From an uncultured Pseudomonadota bacterium (GTDB taxonomy: Bacteria; Pseudomonadota; Gammaproteobacteria; Methylococcales; Methylomonadaceae): a DNA stretch of 64,000 bases. Positions 30,049 to 40,989 of the stretch are shown here, piece by piece. The notes under the pieces were generated by a model. That model ran no database searches. It was not told the origin of the DNA and saw only the letters and a list, made by a program, of their open reading frames with translations. The translations under genes and the position numbers were made by a program. Numbering within the stretch: the stretch's first letter is position 1; the number at the start of each line of letters is the position of its first letter. The DNA is taken from the NCBI GenBank assembly GCA_903870545.1, contig CAIQDI010000014.1, positions 54,059-118,058 on the forward strand, in the 5' to 3' direction.

Positions 30049-32622
30049 ATGAGAATGGACAAATTAACCAGTAAATTTCAAGAAGCCTTAGCTGACGCAC
30101 AAAGTTTAGCGTTGGGTAAAGATCATCAATTTATTGAAGCGGCACATTTATTATTGTCGTTACTCGACCAAGACGGCGGCAGCATCAAACCGTTACTCGC
30201 GCAAAGCAATATCAACGTGCCGAGTTTACGCGCTGACACGTTCGCAACAATCAATCGTTTAGCCAGTGTCAGCGGGACGGGCGGTGACGTGCGATTATCA
30301 AATGAACTCGACCGTTTATTAAATATCACCGACAAACTCGCGCAAAAACGCAACGACACCTTTATTTCGAGCGAATTATTTTTGTTGGCGATTGCGGACG
30401 AGAAATGTTCATTAACGGAAATTTTCAAAAAATTCGGTATTTCAAAAGCGTTACTCGAACCGGCGATTGAAAAATTACGCGGTGGTGAAGCCGTCAATGA
30501 ACAAAATGCCGAAGATCAACGTGGCGCGTTGAATAAATACACGCTGAATTTAACCGAACGCGCCGAACAAGGAAAACTCGATCCTGTGATTGGTCGCGAT
30601 GATGAAATTCGCCGCACGATTCAAGTGTTGCAACGTCGCACCAAAAATAATCCGGTGTTAATTGGTCAACCTGGCGTGGGTAAATCGGCAATTGTCGAAG
30701 GTTTGGCGCAACGCATCGTCAACGGCGAAGTGCCAGAAGGCATGAAAGGCAAACAAGTTTTGTCACTCGATATGGCGGCGTTGATTGCAGGTGCAAAATT
30801 TCGCGGTGAATTTGAAGAACGTTTGAAAGCCGTTTTGAACGATTTGGCGAAACAAGAAGGACAAGTTATTTTGTTCATCGACGAATTGCACACCATGGTT
30901 GGCGCGGGCAAAGCGGAAGGCGCAATGGACGCAGGCAATATGTTAAAACCCGCATTGGCGCGAGGTGAATTGCATTGTGTTGGCGCGACCACGTTGGACG
31001 AATATCGTAAATATATTGAAAAAGATGCCGCGTTAGAGCGACGTTTTCAAAAAGTGCTGGTCGATGAACCGAGCGTGGAAGACACGATTGCGATTTTGCG
31101 CGGCTTGAAAGAAAAATACGAAGTCCATCACGGCGTAGATATTACCGACCCCGCGATTGTGGCGGCAGCAACGTTGTCGTACCGTTACATTTCTGACCGT
31201 CAATTGCCCGACAAAGCGATTGATTTAATCGACGAAGCAGGCAGTCGAATTCGGATGGAAATCGATTCCAAACCCGAAGTGATGGACAAATTGTATCGTC
31301 GATTGATTCAACTGAAAATTGAACAAGTTGCGCTGAAAAAAGAAAAAGATGCCGCTTCAAAAAAACGTCTGCAAGTTTTAGAACAAGAAATTGGCGAACT
31401 TGAAAAAGAATATTCGGATTTAGAAGAAATTTGGAAAGCCGAAAAATCCGCGTTGCAAGGTTCCGCCGCGATTAAAGAAAAACTCGAACAAGCGCGTTTA
31501 GATTTAGAAACCGCGCGGCGCAGCAACGATTTAGCCAAAATGTCTGAATTGCAATATGGCATTATTCCAGAATTTGAAAAACAAATTGCCGCGTCCGCCA
31601 CGGTCGATATGTCAAAAATGACCTTGTTACGCAACAAAGTGACCGAAGACGAAATCGCCGAAGTCGTGTCGAAATGGACGGGGATTCCGGTTTCAAAAAT
31701 GTTGGAAGGCGAACGCGAAAAATTGCTCGAAATGGAAACGTATTTAAAACAGCGCGTTATCGGACAAGAAGAAGCATTGAAAGCCGTGAGCAACGCCATT
31801 CGTCGTTCACGCGCGGGACTTTCTGACCCGAATCGCCCGAATAGTTCGTTTTTATTTTTAGGGCCAACGGGCGTGGGCAAAACGGAATTGTGCAAAGCGT
31901 TAGCCGAATTTATGTTCGACACGCCCGACGCAATGGTGCGAATCGATATGTCGGAATTTATGGAAAAACATTCGGTGGCGCGTTTAATCGGTGCGCCTCC
32001 CGGTTATGTCGGTTATGAAGAAGGCGGTTATTTAACGGAATTAGTGCGTCGCAAACCGTATTCGGTAATTTTGCTCGATGAAATTGAAAAAGCGCATCCG
32101 GATGTGTTCAACATTTTGTTGCAAGTCCTGGACGACGGGCGTTTAACTGACGGTCAGGGTCGCACGGTGAACTTTAAAAACACCATTATCGTGATGACTT
32201 CCAACATGGGTTCGGACATTATTCAAGCGTTGTCGGGCGAGGCGATGTATGACGTGATGAAATCGGCGGTGATGGATGTGGTGGTGACAAAATTCCGCCC
32301 TGAATTCATCAATCGCATCGATGAAACGGTGGTATTTCATTCGTTAGGACGTGAGCAAGTTCGCGCCATTTCAACTATTCAAATTGATTATTTGCGCGGG
32401 CGTTTACAAGAACGTGAAATTGGTTTTGAAATTTCCGATGCGGCGTTGGATTTATTGGGCGAAGCGGGATTTGATCCGATTTATGGCGCAAGACCGATGA
32501 AACGTGCGATTCAACAATACTTAGAAAATCCTCTGGCGCAACTGATTTTAAGCGGCGAGTTTGTCGCGGGTAACGTGATAAAAGTCAGCGAAGAAGCGGG
32601 CGGATTGACCTTTTCAAAATAG
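30049..32622 (+). CDS. clpB: ATP-dependent chaperone ClpB
   Basis: [72 protein letters not shown]; coiled-coil M domain. Confidence 0.98.
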   Translation: MRMDKLTSKFQEALADAQSLALGKDHQFIEAAHLLLSLLDQDGGSIKPLLAQSNINVPSLRADTFATINRLASVSGTGGDVRLSNELDRLLNITDKLAQKRNDTFISSELFLLAIADEKCSLTEIFKKFGISKALLEPAIEKLRGGEAVNEQNAEDQRGALNKYTLNLTERAEQGKLDPVIGRDDEIRRTIQVLQRRTKNNPVLIGQPGVGKSAIVEGLAQRIVNGEVPEGMKGKQVLSLDMAALIAGAKFRGEFEERLKAVLNDLAKQEGQVILFIDELHTMVGAGKAEGAMDAGNMLKPALARGELHCVGATTLDEYRKYIEKDAALERRFQKVLVDEPSVEDTIAILRGLKEKYEVHHGVDITDPAIVAAATLSYRYISDRQLPDKAIDLIDEAGSRIRMEIDSKPEVMDKLYRRLIQLKIEQVALKKEKDAASKKRLQVLEQEIGELEKEYSDLEEIWKAEKSALQGSAAIKEKLEQARLDLETARRSNDLAKMSELQYGIIPEFEKQIAASATVDMSKMTLLRNKVTEDEIAEVVSKWTGIPVSKMLEGEREKLLEMETYLKQRVIGQEEALKAVSNAIRRSRAGLSDPNRPNSSFLFLGPTGVGKTELCKALAEFMFDTPDAMVRIDMSEFMEKHSVARLIGAPPGYVGYEEGGYLTELVRRKPYSVILLDEIEKAHPDVFNILLQVLDDGRLTDGQGRTVNFKNTIIVMTSNMGSDIIQALSGEAMYDVMKSAVMDVVVTKFRPEFINRIDETVVFHSLGREQVRAISTIQIDYLRGRLQEREIGFEISDAALDLLGEAGFDPIYGARPMKRAIQQYLENPLAQLILSGEFVAGNVIKVSEEAGGLTFSK

Positions 32623-32636
32623 ATTTTAAAAAACTG

Positions 32637-32672
32637 AAACGCCTTAAAATCACCCTGTTTTAAGGCGTTTTT
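32637..32672. terminator. intrinsic terminator between clpB and convergent EAL gene
   Basis: AAACGCCTTAAAA ... TTTTAAGGCGTTTTT: 13 bp perfect stem. Confidence 0.85.
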
Positions 32673-32685
32673 CTCGTTCAACATT

Positions 32686-34515
32686 TCAGCTTACCACGCG
32701 CAACTGAATCACCGAATTTTTCTGATGCAAATTGTTTGCCTCAAACACTTCTATTTTTTTAGCACTGTAGCGATGATTCACAAAATAACTGTTACCGTCG
32801 ATTTTCTTCGCCATTTTTTTCGATGACGACGCTAAATCAGCAATATCAACGTGAGACTGACAATGAGCGGTAATCGTTGGTGGCACTAAACCCACTGATA
32901 AACTGGTCATCGGAAAAAAACATTTATCGCCCTTGCGGTTTTCAGCATGAATACCGCCCGCTTTCACATCAGCAGATTTGTAATAAGTGGGTGCTAATTT
33001 TTCAAAAACATCCAGAATTTTTTGACAGCGTTCTAGCCAATCTTCACAAGTGAAAATCACAATAAAATCATCACCGCCAATATGTCCAATGTAGCCACTT
33101 TCAGGCGGCAAACATTGCCTCAGCGTAGTCGCTACCGCTTTAATAATATCGTCGCCCGCACTGTAACTGTAAATATCATTAAACGGTTTAAAATTATCCA
33201 AATCAAAATAACCAAATGCAAATGGCGTTCTATTAGCAATCAATTGATTCACTTGCTGATTCATCGGCACGCTACCCGGTAGTAAGGTCAGTGGATTCGC
33301 GTGTTTGGCGTTGTCAATTTGTCGCTGTGTAATTCTTTCCAATAACGACAAAATGGTCACTACGCCCATATATTTATTATCGCGGGAAATAATAAACGCC
33401 TGTTCATGGCGCACACTGGAGGTCACTTGCTGGCTTACCAATTCAATCGGTGTATCGCAATCGACACTGAGCGGCGGTTGATCAATAAACGTTTTAATCG
33501 GTTTGCGACCGTACAATTCCATACCGTAACGACTTGAAAATAATTTCGATAGAAAAATATCTCGAAAAATAATGCCCGAAGCCACGTCGTGATCCACCAG
33601 CGGTAGAATCGTTAATTCGCTTTGTTGTTGAAATAAATTCATCACGTCGCTAATCGGTGTTTCCGCTGAAATGGGCAAAATAAAACGGCTGATGCTGGCT
33701 ACGGATGTTGAATTTAAATCCAGCGTTTTTTTCTCAGGCAATAATTCTTCCGACAGAAAAATTGCCTTATCGATGTTGAATAAGGGCAACACAGCGGGAC
33801 GCGCAAAGTAATAACCTTGACCTTGTGAAATACCCAATTTTTCAATCAATTTGAATTCAGCTTCGGTTTCAATTCCTTCGGCAATCACGTTGCAATTGAG
33901 TGAACTGGCAATCCCTTGAATTGAACGTACAAAATTCAGTTTGACCGAATCATTCTGCAATTCTCGAATAAAATGCTGATCGATTTTGACGTATTCCGGC
34001 AGTAATTCTGACCACAAACGCAAGCTCGAATATCCCGCGCCCAAATCATCTAACGCAATCTCAAAACCCATGTTGCGATAGTGCATCACAGCTTCTCGCA
34101 TCAATTCATAATCATCAGTAGGTTTGTGTTCGGTCAATTCAATCACGACATTATGCGGATTCACACCAAATTCATCTAAATACCGCAGCGTTTCGCCGGT
34201 TTTAAATTCAGGCTCCATCAAAATGTTTGGGCTGACGTTGAGAAATAATTTGGCATCTAAATTAAATTTTGCGTAATGCTTAATGCTCAATTCACGGCAC
34301 AAAAATTCTAAATGCGAACTTAAACCGTGGCGTTCAGCCACATCAAATAAATTAAGCGCACTGTGTAGTGGACTATTGGAAGGGCCACGAATGAGAGCTT
34401 CATAACCAATAATTTTCTTTTGAGCAAAGGAAACAATCGGCTGAAAATGCGGTGTAAGTTTTTTGTGTTCGAGGATAGCAATTAGTTCTTTTTGCAATGA
34501 GGACATGGAAAGCAC
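32686..34515 (-). CDS. EAL - CBS pair - GGDEF (GGDDF) c-di-GMP protein
   Basis: GYEALIRGPSNSPLHSALNLFDVAERHGL (EAL), central CBS-like pair, FGYFDLDNFKPFNDIYSYSAGDDIIK...GHIGGDDFIVIF. Confidence 0.93.
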   Translation of the reverse strand: MLSMSSLQKELIAILEHKKLTPHFQPIVSFAQKKIIGYEALIRGPSNSPLHSALNLFDVAERHGLSSHLEFLCRELSIKHYAKFNLDAKLFLNVSPNILMEPEFKTGETLRYLDEFGVNPHNVVIELTEHKPTDDYELMREAVMHYRNMGFEIALDDLGAGYSSLRLWSELLPEYVKIDQHFIRELQNDSVKLNFVRSIQGIASSLNCNVIAEGIETEAEFKLIEKLGISQGQGYYFARPAVLPLFNIDKAIFLSEELLPEKKTLDLNSTSVASISRFILPISAETPISDVMNLFQQQSELTILPLVDHDVASGIIFRDIFLSKLFSSRYGMELYGRKPIKTFIDQPPLSVDCDTPIELVSQQVTSSVRHEQAFIISRDNKYMGVVTILSLLERITQRQIDNAKHANPLTLLPGSVPMNQQVNQLIANRTPFAFGYFDLDNFKPFNDIYSYSAGDDIIKAVATTLRQCLPPESGYIGHIGGDDFIVIFTCEDWLERCQKILDVFEKLAPTYYKSADVKAGGIHAENRKGDKCFFPMTSLSVGLVPPTITAHCQSHVDIADLASSSKKMAKKIDGNSYFVNHRYSAKKIEVFEANNLHQKNSVIQLRVVS

Positions 34516-34551
34516 CTATGCGAATAAATAAATTATCAGCATAGGTTATTT

Positions 34552-35607
34552 CTATGACAATTTTGTTACGTTGGGGAAATGCCCCGCGCATATTGTTCCG
34601 CAAGCCAAACACGCGCCTCGATTATCTAAATTCCATTCCGATAATTGATACCAATCGCGCCCAATCAAACACGCGCCACACGCATGACAATAAGTGCTAT
34701 CAGCGATTTTGTGATGAACATTGCCAACGTAGGCGTAACGAACACCATTTTTTAACGCTATATCTCGCGCCAATAATAAAGACGCAAGCGGCGTGGGCGG
34801 CGTGTTCCGCATTTTCCAGTCGGGATGAAATGCGGTAAAGTGCATGGGTACATCTACGCCTAATTTTTCCACTACCCATTGCGTCATCGCGTCCAATTCG
34901 GCTTCGGAATCATTTTCGCCTGGAATAATCAGCGTGGTTAATTCCAACCACACCGATGTTTCGTGATAAAGATATTCCAATGTATCCAAAATTTCGCCCA
35001 AATGTGCGCCAGTCAGTTCATGATAAAACCGTTCGCTAAAGGCTTTTAAATCGATATTCGCCGCATCCATATATTGATAAAATTCGGCACGCGGTTTCGG
35101 ACAAACATAACCCGCCGAAACTGCAACCGATTTGATACCTAATTCTCGACACGCCATCGCCGTATCAATCGCATATTCATGAAAAATAACGGGGTCGTTG
35201 TAAGTGTACGCCACACTTTTACAGCCCAGTTCTAACGCTTTTTGAGCAATCATTTCGGGTTCGGCTTTGCTCATTAACGTGTCCATTTCGCGTGATTTGC
35301 TAATATCCCAATTTTGGCAAAACTTGCACGCTAAATTACAGCCCGCTGTGCCAAATGAAAAAACCGCTGAACCTGGATAAAAATGGTTCAACGGTTTTTT
35401 TTCAATCGGGTCAATGGCAAAACCACTTGAACGCCCATAACTGGTTAAAACAATTTGGGCATTCTGATTTTGCCGTATAAAACACAAGCCGCGTTGCCCT
35501 TCGTGCAATTTACAAAATCGCGGACACAAATCACATTGCACCCGTTTATCGTCGAGTAAATGCCAATAATCGGTAGTGACCGTATCTGAACTTAATCGTG
35601 TTTTCAT
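34552..35607 (-). CDS. amrS: AmmeMemoRadiSam system radical SAM enzyme
   Basis: CDLCPRFCKLHEGQRGLCFIR, GCNLACKFCQNWDISKSRE (CxxxCxxC), adjacent to AmrB/AmrA. Confidence 0.95.
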   Translation of the reverse strand: MKTRLSSDTVTTDYWHLLDDKRVQCDLCPRFCKLHEGQRGLCFIRQNQNAQIVLTSYGRSSGFAIDPIEKKPLNHFYPGSAVFSFGTAGCNLACKFCQNWDISKSREMDTLMSKAEPEMIAQKALELGCKSVAYTYNDPVIFHEYAIDTAMACRELGIKSVAVSAGYVCPKPRAEFYQYMDAANIDLKAFSERFYHELTGAHLGEILDTLEYLYHETSVWLELTTLIIPGENDSEAELDAMTQWVVEKLGVDVPMHFTAFHPDWKMRNTPPTPLASLLLARDIALKNGVRYAYVGNVHHKIADSTYCHACGACLIGRDWYQLSEWNLDNRGACLACGTICAGHFPNVTKLS

Positions 35608-35713
35608 GAAATTCTCCAAAAGTTTCTAAGATAGATTCTAATTTTACGTTGCACTATTCATAGATTACGGCATATTATCGAGACGCAAGAAAACTCATTT
35701 TCGGAGAGCAATC

Positions 35714-36499
35714 ATGGTTTTAATTCGTCAACCAGCCGTCGCTGGAACATTTTATCCTGCTAATCCAGAAGTATTGCGAAAGATGCTTAACGTTTTTTTG
35801 GACGCAGTTCAAAGTACCACTAAAGTTCCCAAAGCCATAATAGTTCCCCACGCAGGTTATATTTATTCGGGTGAAATCGCCGCCAGTGCTTATGCACGTT
35901 TGAAAGCGGGAGCCGATAAAATTAAGCGCGTGGTTATTGTTGCCCCGTCGCATCGCTTGGCGTTTGACGGTTTAGCCGTTTCTCATGCCGATTTTTTCAA
36001 CACGCCACTTGGCGATATTCCCCTCGATAAAATAGCTATTCAAAACTTAGTGGTGTTGCCGTTTGTCAATTACAGCGACGAAGCGCATCACGCTGAACAC
36101 AGTTTGGAAGTGCAATTGCCATTTTTACAAACCGTATTACATGCTTTTAAGTTAATTCCGATTGTCGTTGGTAACGCGACGGCAGAGCAAGTTTCACAAG
36201 TGCTGGAATTATTTTATGACGATGATGAAGCCGTCATTGTGATTAGCTCAGATTTAAGTCATTACCACGATTACGCCACGGCGCAGGAACTGGATTTGGA
36301 AACCAGCCGTAAAATCGAACAGTTAGATTATCAACATTTAGATTACGATTCGGCTTGTGGTCGAGTGGGTGTAAGCGGTTTATTAGCATTAGCGCAAAAA
36401 AAATTCCGTCAAATTGAAACCATCGACTTGAGAAATTCAGGCGACACGGCGGGCGATAAATCACAAGTTGTGGGGTATGGATCTTATGTTATTGACTAA
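35714..36499 (+). CDS. amrB: AmmeMemoRadiSam system protein B (MEMO1-like)
   Basis: RQPAVAGTFYPANPEVLRKML...IVPHAGYIYSGEIAASAYARL; AHHAEHSLEVQLPFLQ. Confidence 0.95.
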   Translation: MVLIRQPAVAGTFYPANPEVLRKMLNVFLDAVQSTTKVPKAIIVPHAGYIYSGEIAASAYARLKAGADKIKRVVIVAPSHRLAFDGLAVSHADFFNTPLGDIPLDKIAIQNLVVLPFVNYSDEAHHAEHSLEVQLPFLQTVLHAFKLIPIVVGNATAEQVSQVLELFYDDDEAVIVISSDLSHYHDYATAQELDLETSRKIEQLDYQHLDYDSACGRVGVSGLLALAQKKFRQIETIDLRNSGDTAGDKSQVVGYGSYVID

Positions 36500-37043
36500 C
36501 GAACAACAAAAATTACTGTTAAAAATTGCGAGAGATTCAATCCAGCATGGTTTGACGCACGGTGTGCCGTTGCCCATAAATCTGGAAAATTATCCCGACG
36601 AATTGCAGGAAATTCGAGCGACGTTTGTCACATTAGAAATTAGTGGACAGTTGCGCGGTTGCATCGGAATGTTGGAAGCGGTTCAGCCGTTGGTAATGGA
36701 TATTGCAAAAAATGCGTTTTTGGCGGCGTTTGATGATCCTCGTTTTCCGCCTGTTTCCGCGACCGAATTTGCAAAATTAGAGATTCATCTTTCAATTCTT
36801 TCGCCTGCTGAACCGATAAATTTTAAATCGGAAGAGGATTTAATTCGTCAATTACGTCCGCAGGTCGATGGCTTAATTATGCAAGAAAGCCATCGACGCG
36901 GCACATTTTTGCCATCAGTTTGGGATTCTTTGCCCGAACCGTGCCAGTTTTTACAACACTTGAAATTAAAAACTGGCTTGCCAGAAAATTATTGGTCGGA
37001 CACATTGCAGGTGCGTCGTTATGGTTGCGAAATGATTCGTTAA
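36486..37043 (+). CDS. amrA: AmmeMemoRadiSam system protein A (AMMECR1-like)
   Basis: RATFVTLEISGQLRGCIGMLEAVQPLVMDIAKNAFLAAFDDPRFPPVSATEF; overlaps amrB end. Confidence 0.95.
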   Translation: MLLTNEQQKLLLKIARDSIQHGLTHGVPLPINLENYPDELQEIRATFVTLEISGQLRGCIGMLEAVQPLVMDIAKNAFLAAFDDPRFPPVSATEFAKLEIHLSILSPAEPINFKSEEDLIRQLRPQVDGLIMQESHRRGTFLPSVWDSLPEPCQFLQHLKLKTGLPENYWSDTLQVRRYGCEMIR

Positions 37044-39454
37044 TTCGCCGCCAATTTTTCCTCTGTTTCTAGCACCAATTGCGTCGTTTTTAACACGGTA
37101 TCGGGATTTAAGCTCATCGAATCAATCCCGATTTCCACCAAAAATTGCGCCATTTCAGGATAATCGGACGGAGCTTGTCCGCACAATCCACAATGTTTGC
37201 CGTTACGTTTTGAACCTGTCACGGCAAGGCGAATCATCTCTTTTACGCCATCGTCACGCTCATCAAAATCTTCTGCGAGAATCGCCGAATCACGGTCAAC
37301 GCCCAGCGTAAGTTGCGTTAAATCATTCGAGCCAATCGAAAAGCCGTCAAAATGTTCCGAAAACGCATCAATCGAAATCACGTTATTCGGAATTTCGCAC
37401 ATGACGTAAATTTGCAGCCCATTTTCGCCGCGTTTCAAACCCAATTCCGCCATGTAATCCAACACTTTTTTAGCTTCTTGCACTCGCCGACAAAACGGAA
37501 TCATCAAAATAACATTGGTCAAACCCATGTCGTCGCGCACTCGTTTCATCGCCGCACATTCCAACGCAAACCCTTCCGCATACGCGGGATGCGTGTAACG
37601 TGACGCGCCACGAAAGCCAATCATCGGATTTTCTTCGTCGAATTCAAACCAACGTCCACCCAATAACGTCGCGTATTCGTTGGTTTTAAAATCGGACATT
37701 CGCACCACAACCGGTTTCGGATAAAACGCCGCGCCAATGGTGCCAACGCCTTCCGCTAATTTGCTGATAAAAAATTCTTGCGGCGTGGCGTAATGGCGCG
37801 TTAATTTTGCCAATTGGTCACGCTCATTGGCATCTTGCACGCGCTCCGAATGAATCAACGCCATCGGATGCGCTTTGATGTATTCGGTAATGATGAATTC
37901 CATCCGCATCAAACCCACGCCGTCATTTGGCAAAAAGCTGGTTTTGAACGCCACTTCTGGATTGGCAATGTTGAGCATGATTTTAGTTTTCGGATGTTTC
38001 AAACCCGACAAATCCGTGGTTTGAATATCAAAGGCTAATTCTCCCGCGTACACTTTGCCGACATCGCCTTCCGCACAAGAAACCGTCACGGACGTATTAT
38101 TTTTGATTGTGGTCGTGGCATTTTCACAACCGACCACCGCTGGAACGCCCAATTCGCGCGAAATTATCGCAGCGTGACAGGTTCTGCCGCCGCGATTTGT
38201 GACAATTGCCGACGCGATTTTCATCACCGGTTCCCAATCAGGCGTGGTCATATCGGCGACCAAAATATCACCCGCTTTAAAACTGCTGAGTTGTTCCGCA
38301 TTTTCAATAATACGGACGTTGCCGGTGGCGATTTTGCTGCCGACCGAATGCCCGGTGATAATTGGCACAGCGGTTTCTGTCAGCGTGTATTGTTCCAACA
38401 TCATGCCGCGCAATTGCGAAACCACCGTTTCGGGTCGCGCTTGCACAATGTACAACGTGCCGTCGAGTCCGTCTTTCGCCCATTCCATATCCATCGGTTT
38501 AGCTTTACCCGCTTTCGCGCTGTAATGTTTTTCGATTTTTATCGCGTAATCCGCCAGCGTCAACACGTCCGCATCGCTAATACAAAACCGATTTCGTTCG
38601 TCGTTGGACGTGACAATATTGTGCGTCGATTCGCGCGTGCTGCGGTCGCTGTAAATCATTTTGATTTTTTTCGCGCCCAAGGTTCGGCGTAAAACGGCTC
38701 GATGTCCCTGTTCAAACGTGGGTTTGTGAACGTAAAATTCGTCGGGATCGACCGCGCCTTGCACCACGTTTTCACCCAAACCGTAAGAACCGGTGATAAA
38801 CACCACGTCTGAAAAACCCGATTCCGTGTCTAACGAAAACATTACACCGCTGGCGGATAAATCGGAACGCACCATTTTCATGATGCCAATCGACAACGCG
38901 AGTTTGAAATGGTCAAAGCCTTGATCGACGCGGTAATGAATGGCGCGGTCGGTGAATAAACTGGCAAAACAGCGTTTGCACGATTCGAGCAACGCCGCCG
39001 CGCCACGAATGTTGAGATAAGTATCTTGTTGACCGGCGAAACTAGCGGTGGGTAAATCTTCGGCGGTGGCAGAACTGCGAACGGCAACACTTAATTCGTC
39101 ACCATATTGGGTTTGTAATGTTTGGTAAGCGGCGAGGATTTGCCGTTCTAAATCTTCGGGAATGGGCGCGGCATAAACAATTTCGCGGGCTTTTCGAGCG
39201 CGTTTTGCCAAATCATTTACGTCTTCAGGATTTAAATCATCTAATGCTTCGTGTAAAGATTCCCAGCCATTTGAATTATCCAAAATATAACGATAGGCTT
39301 CCGCCGTCACCGCAAAACCGTTTGGAATTTGTACGCCTTCCGACCCCAATTCACGGTACATTTCACCCAACGACGCATTTTTTCCGCCCACGAGCGGCAC
39401 GTCTTCAAGGGTTAATTCATTAAACCAACGAATGTAATTAGTTTGTTCTGTCAT
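37040..39454 (-). CDS. ppsA: phosphoenolpyruvate synthase
   Basis: VPLVGGKNASLGEMYRELGSEGVQIPNGFAVTAEAYR; TNRGGRTCHAAIISRELGVPAVVGC; GLCGQAPSDYPEMAQFLVEIGIDSMSLNPD. Confidence 0.98.
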   Translation of the reverse strand: MTEQTNYIRWFNELTLEDVPLVGGKNASLGEMYRELGSEGVQIPNGFAVTAEAYRYILDNSNGWESLHEALDDLNPEDVNDLAKRARKAREIVYAAPIPEDLERQILAAYQTLQTQYGDELSVAVRSSATAEDLPTASFAGQQDTYLNIRGAAALLESCKRCFASLFTDRAIHYRVDQGFDHFKLALSIGIMKMVRSDLSASGVMFSLDTESGFSDVVFITGSYGLGENVVQGAVDPDEFYVHKPTFEQGHRAVLRRTLGAKKIKMIYSDRSTRESTHNIVTSNDERNRFCISDADVLTLADYAIKIEKHYSAKAGKAKPMDMEWAKDGLDGTLYIVQARPETVVSQLRGMMLEQYTLTETAVPIITGHSVGSKIATGNVRIIENAEQLSSFKAGDILVADMTTPDWEPVMKIASAIVTNRGGRTCHAAIISRELGVPAVVGCENATTTIKNNTSVTVSCAEGDVGKVYAGELAFDIQTTDLSGLKHPKTKIMLNIANPEVAFKTSFLPNDGVGLMRMEFIITEYIKAHPMALIHSERVQDANERDQLAKLTRHYATPQEFFISKLAEGVGTIGAAFYPKPVVVRMSDFKTNEYATLLGGRWFEFDEENPMIGFRGASRYTHPAYAEGFALECAAMKRVRDDMGLTNVILMIPFCRRVQEAKKVLDYMAELGLKRGENGLQIYVMCEIPNNVISIDAFSEHFDGFSIGSNDLTQLTLGVDRDSAILAEDFDERDDGVKEMIRLAVTGSKRNGKHCGLCGQAPSDYPEMAQFLVEIGIDSMSLNPDTVLKTTQLVLETEEKLAAN

Positions 39455-40964
39455 GGTGTTCTCCTTGGAATAAAAATAAATACTGAGATATATTTTCCGC
39501 GCCACTTTCTGCCGAAAGCGTCTGTTTTTGTTCAGCCAAAGTCAACGGTTGCGCGGTTTGTAATTGGTACTGCAACACGGTTAATGTCGCTTCAGACGCA
39601 TCATGACCGAATTGCTGCCGTTGAATAATACGGCGACTTAATTCTTCCTCCGTTGCTTGAAAATCCAAAATCAAAAATTTCACCTGTTTTTCAGCGGCTA
39701 ATTTTTGAAACAACACGCGCTGTTCATATTTTAGAAAGGTCGCATCGACGAACACCGAAAAACCCGCGTCAAGAATTGGGGCGGCAAAATCAGCCAGTTG
39801 CTGATAGATTTGTTGCGACTTTTCCGTGCTGTAATTATCCTGATTTTTTGATGTCGCAAACAACCGTTGCCGTTCCACATCCGAACGCAAATGAATTGCG
39901 CCAAACATTTCAGCGACTTTGCGACTCAACGTCGATTTTCCCGAACCTGAATAACCGTGCGTAATCAACAACACCGGCGTTTTCGGTGTGGTGAACGCTT
40001 CTGCTAAATTTGCATAATGTTCTGCTTCCTGAAAATCGGGCGGATTTTGATGTTGTTGCCAACGCAATAACGCAATTTTGGCGCGAACTAACGCACGATA
40101 AACCAAATAATAACGCAACAAACTCAAACCGGAATAATCGCCGGTTTGGCTTAAATAGTGATTTAAAAAGCGCGTCGCAAACGGCTTCAAATTGCGCTGC
40201 TGCAAATCCATTACCACAAACGCAATTTCATTCATCACATCAATCCAGCGTAACGCGGGATTAAATTCAATGCCATCAAACGGCAACACGCGATTCTCAA
40301 ACAACGCGACATTGCCCAAATGTAAATCACCGTGACATTCACGAATAAAGCCCAATTGTTTGCGGTGCTGCATCAACGGCGTGATTTTCGACAATTCCTG
40401 CTCGCCCCACAATTCTAATCGCGCCAGTTGTTGCAAAAATTCCGCATTCTCAACGAGTGAACGAATTGGCGCGAAATTACCCAAAAACCAGCGGTGAATT
40501 TCGTCCGCCGTGCCGTAATGATTGCTAGAAATAGCAACGTTCGCGTCACGATGAAAATTCGCCACAATGTCGGCGAGTTGGTCAATCATTTCGGCATTTA
40601 AACAACCGTGATTTGCCATTTTACTCAAAAGTTGATGCGCGGGAAATTGCCGCATTTGCACCGCGTATTCAATGATTTCACCGTCGCCATTGATTTTCGC
40701 GTTTTCAATCGTTCCGGTAATCGGGACAACTTGCACATAAAGTTCCGGCGCAAAACGACGATTCAACCGCCATTCTTCTTCGCAGTAAAATCGGCGTTTT
40801 TCCAGCGTCGAAAAATCTAAAAAATCGAACTGCACCGCTTTTTTTATTTTATAGACAAATTGCCCAGTCAATAACACCCACGAAATGTGCGTTTCGATTA
40901 GTTCAATCGCGCTCACCGAATGCGGGTAAGCGGTCTGTTTTAAGAGTGATTGAATCAAACGCAT
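39438..40964 (-). CDS. bifunctional APH-like phosphotransferase / AAA (P-loop kinase) protein
   Basis: CHGDLHLGNVALFENRVLPFDGIEFNPALRWIDVMNEIAF (APH-like), LLITHGYSGSGKSTLSRKVAE (Walker A). Confidence 0.9.
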   Translation of the reverse strand: MRLIQSLLKQTAYPHSVSAIELIETHISWVLLTGQFVYKIKKAVQFDFLDFSTLEKRRFYCEEEWRLNRRFAPELYVQVVPITGTIENAKINGDGEIIEYAVQMRQFPAHQLLSKMANHGCLNAEMIDQLADIVANFHRDANVAISSNHYGTADEIHRWFLGNFAPIRSLVENAEFLQQLARLELWGEQELSKITPLMQHRKQLGFIRECHGDLHLGNVALFENRVLPFDGIEFNPALRWIDVMNEIAFVVMDLQQRNLKPFATRFLNHYLSQTGDYSGLSLLRYYLVYRALVRAKIALLRWQQHQNPPDFQEAEHYANLAEAFTTPKTPVLLITHGYSGSGKSTLSRKVAEMFGAIHLRSDVERQRLFATSKNQDNYSTEKSQQIYQQLADFAAPILDAGFSVFVDATFLKYEQRVLFQKLAAEKQVKFLILDFQATEEELSRRIIQRQQFGHDASEATLTVLQYQLQTAQPLTLAEQKQTLSAESGAENISQYLFLFQGEHHDRTN

Positions 40965-40989
40965 CGCAATACCTGGTTTTTAAGAAAAA

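Noticed and set aside
38174-38692. 172-aa plus-strand ORF antisense to ppsA
   Set aside because: Antisense shadow of a strongly conserved gene; no independent evidence.
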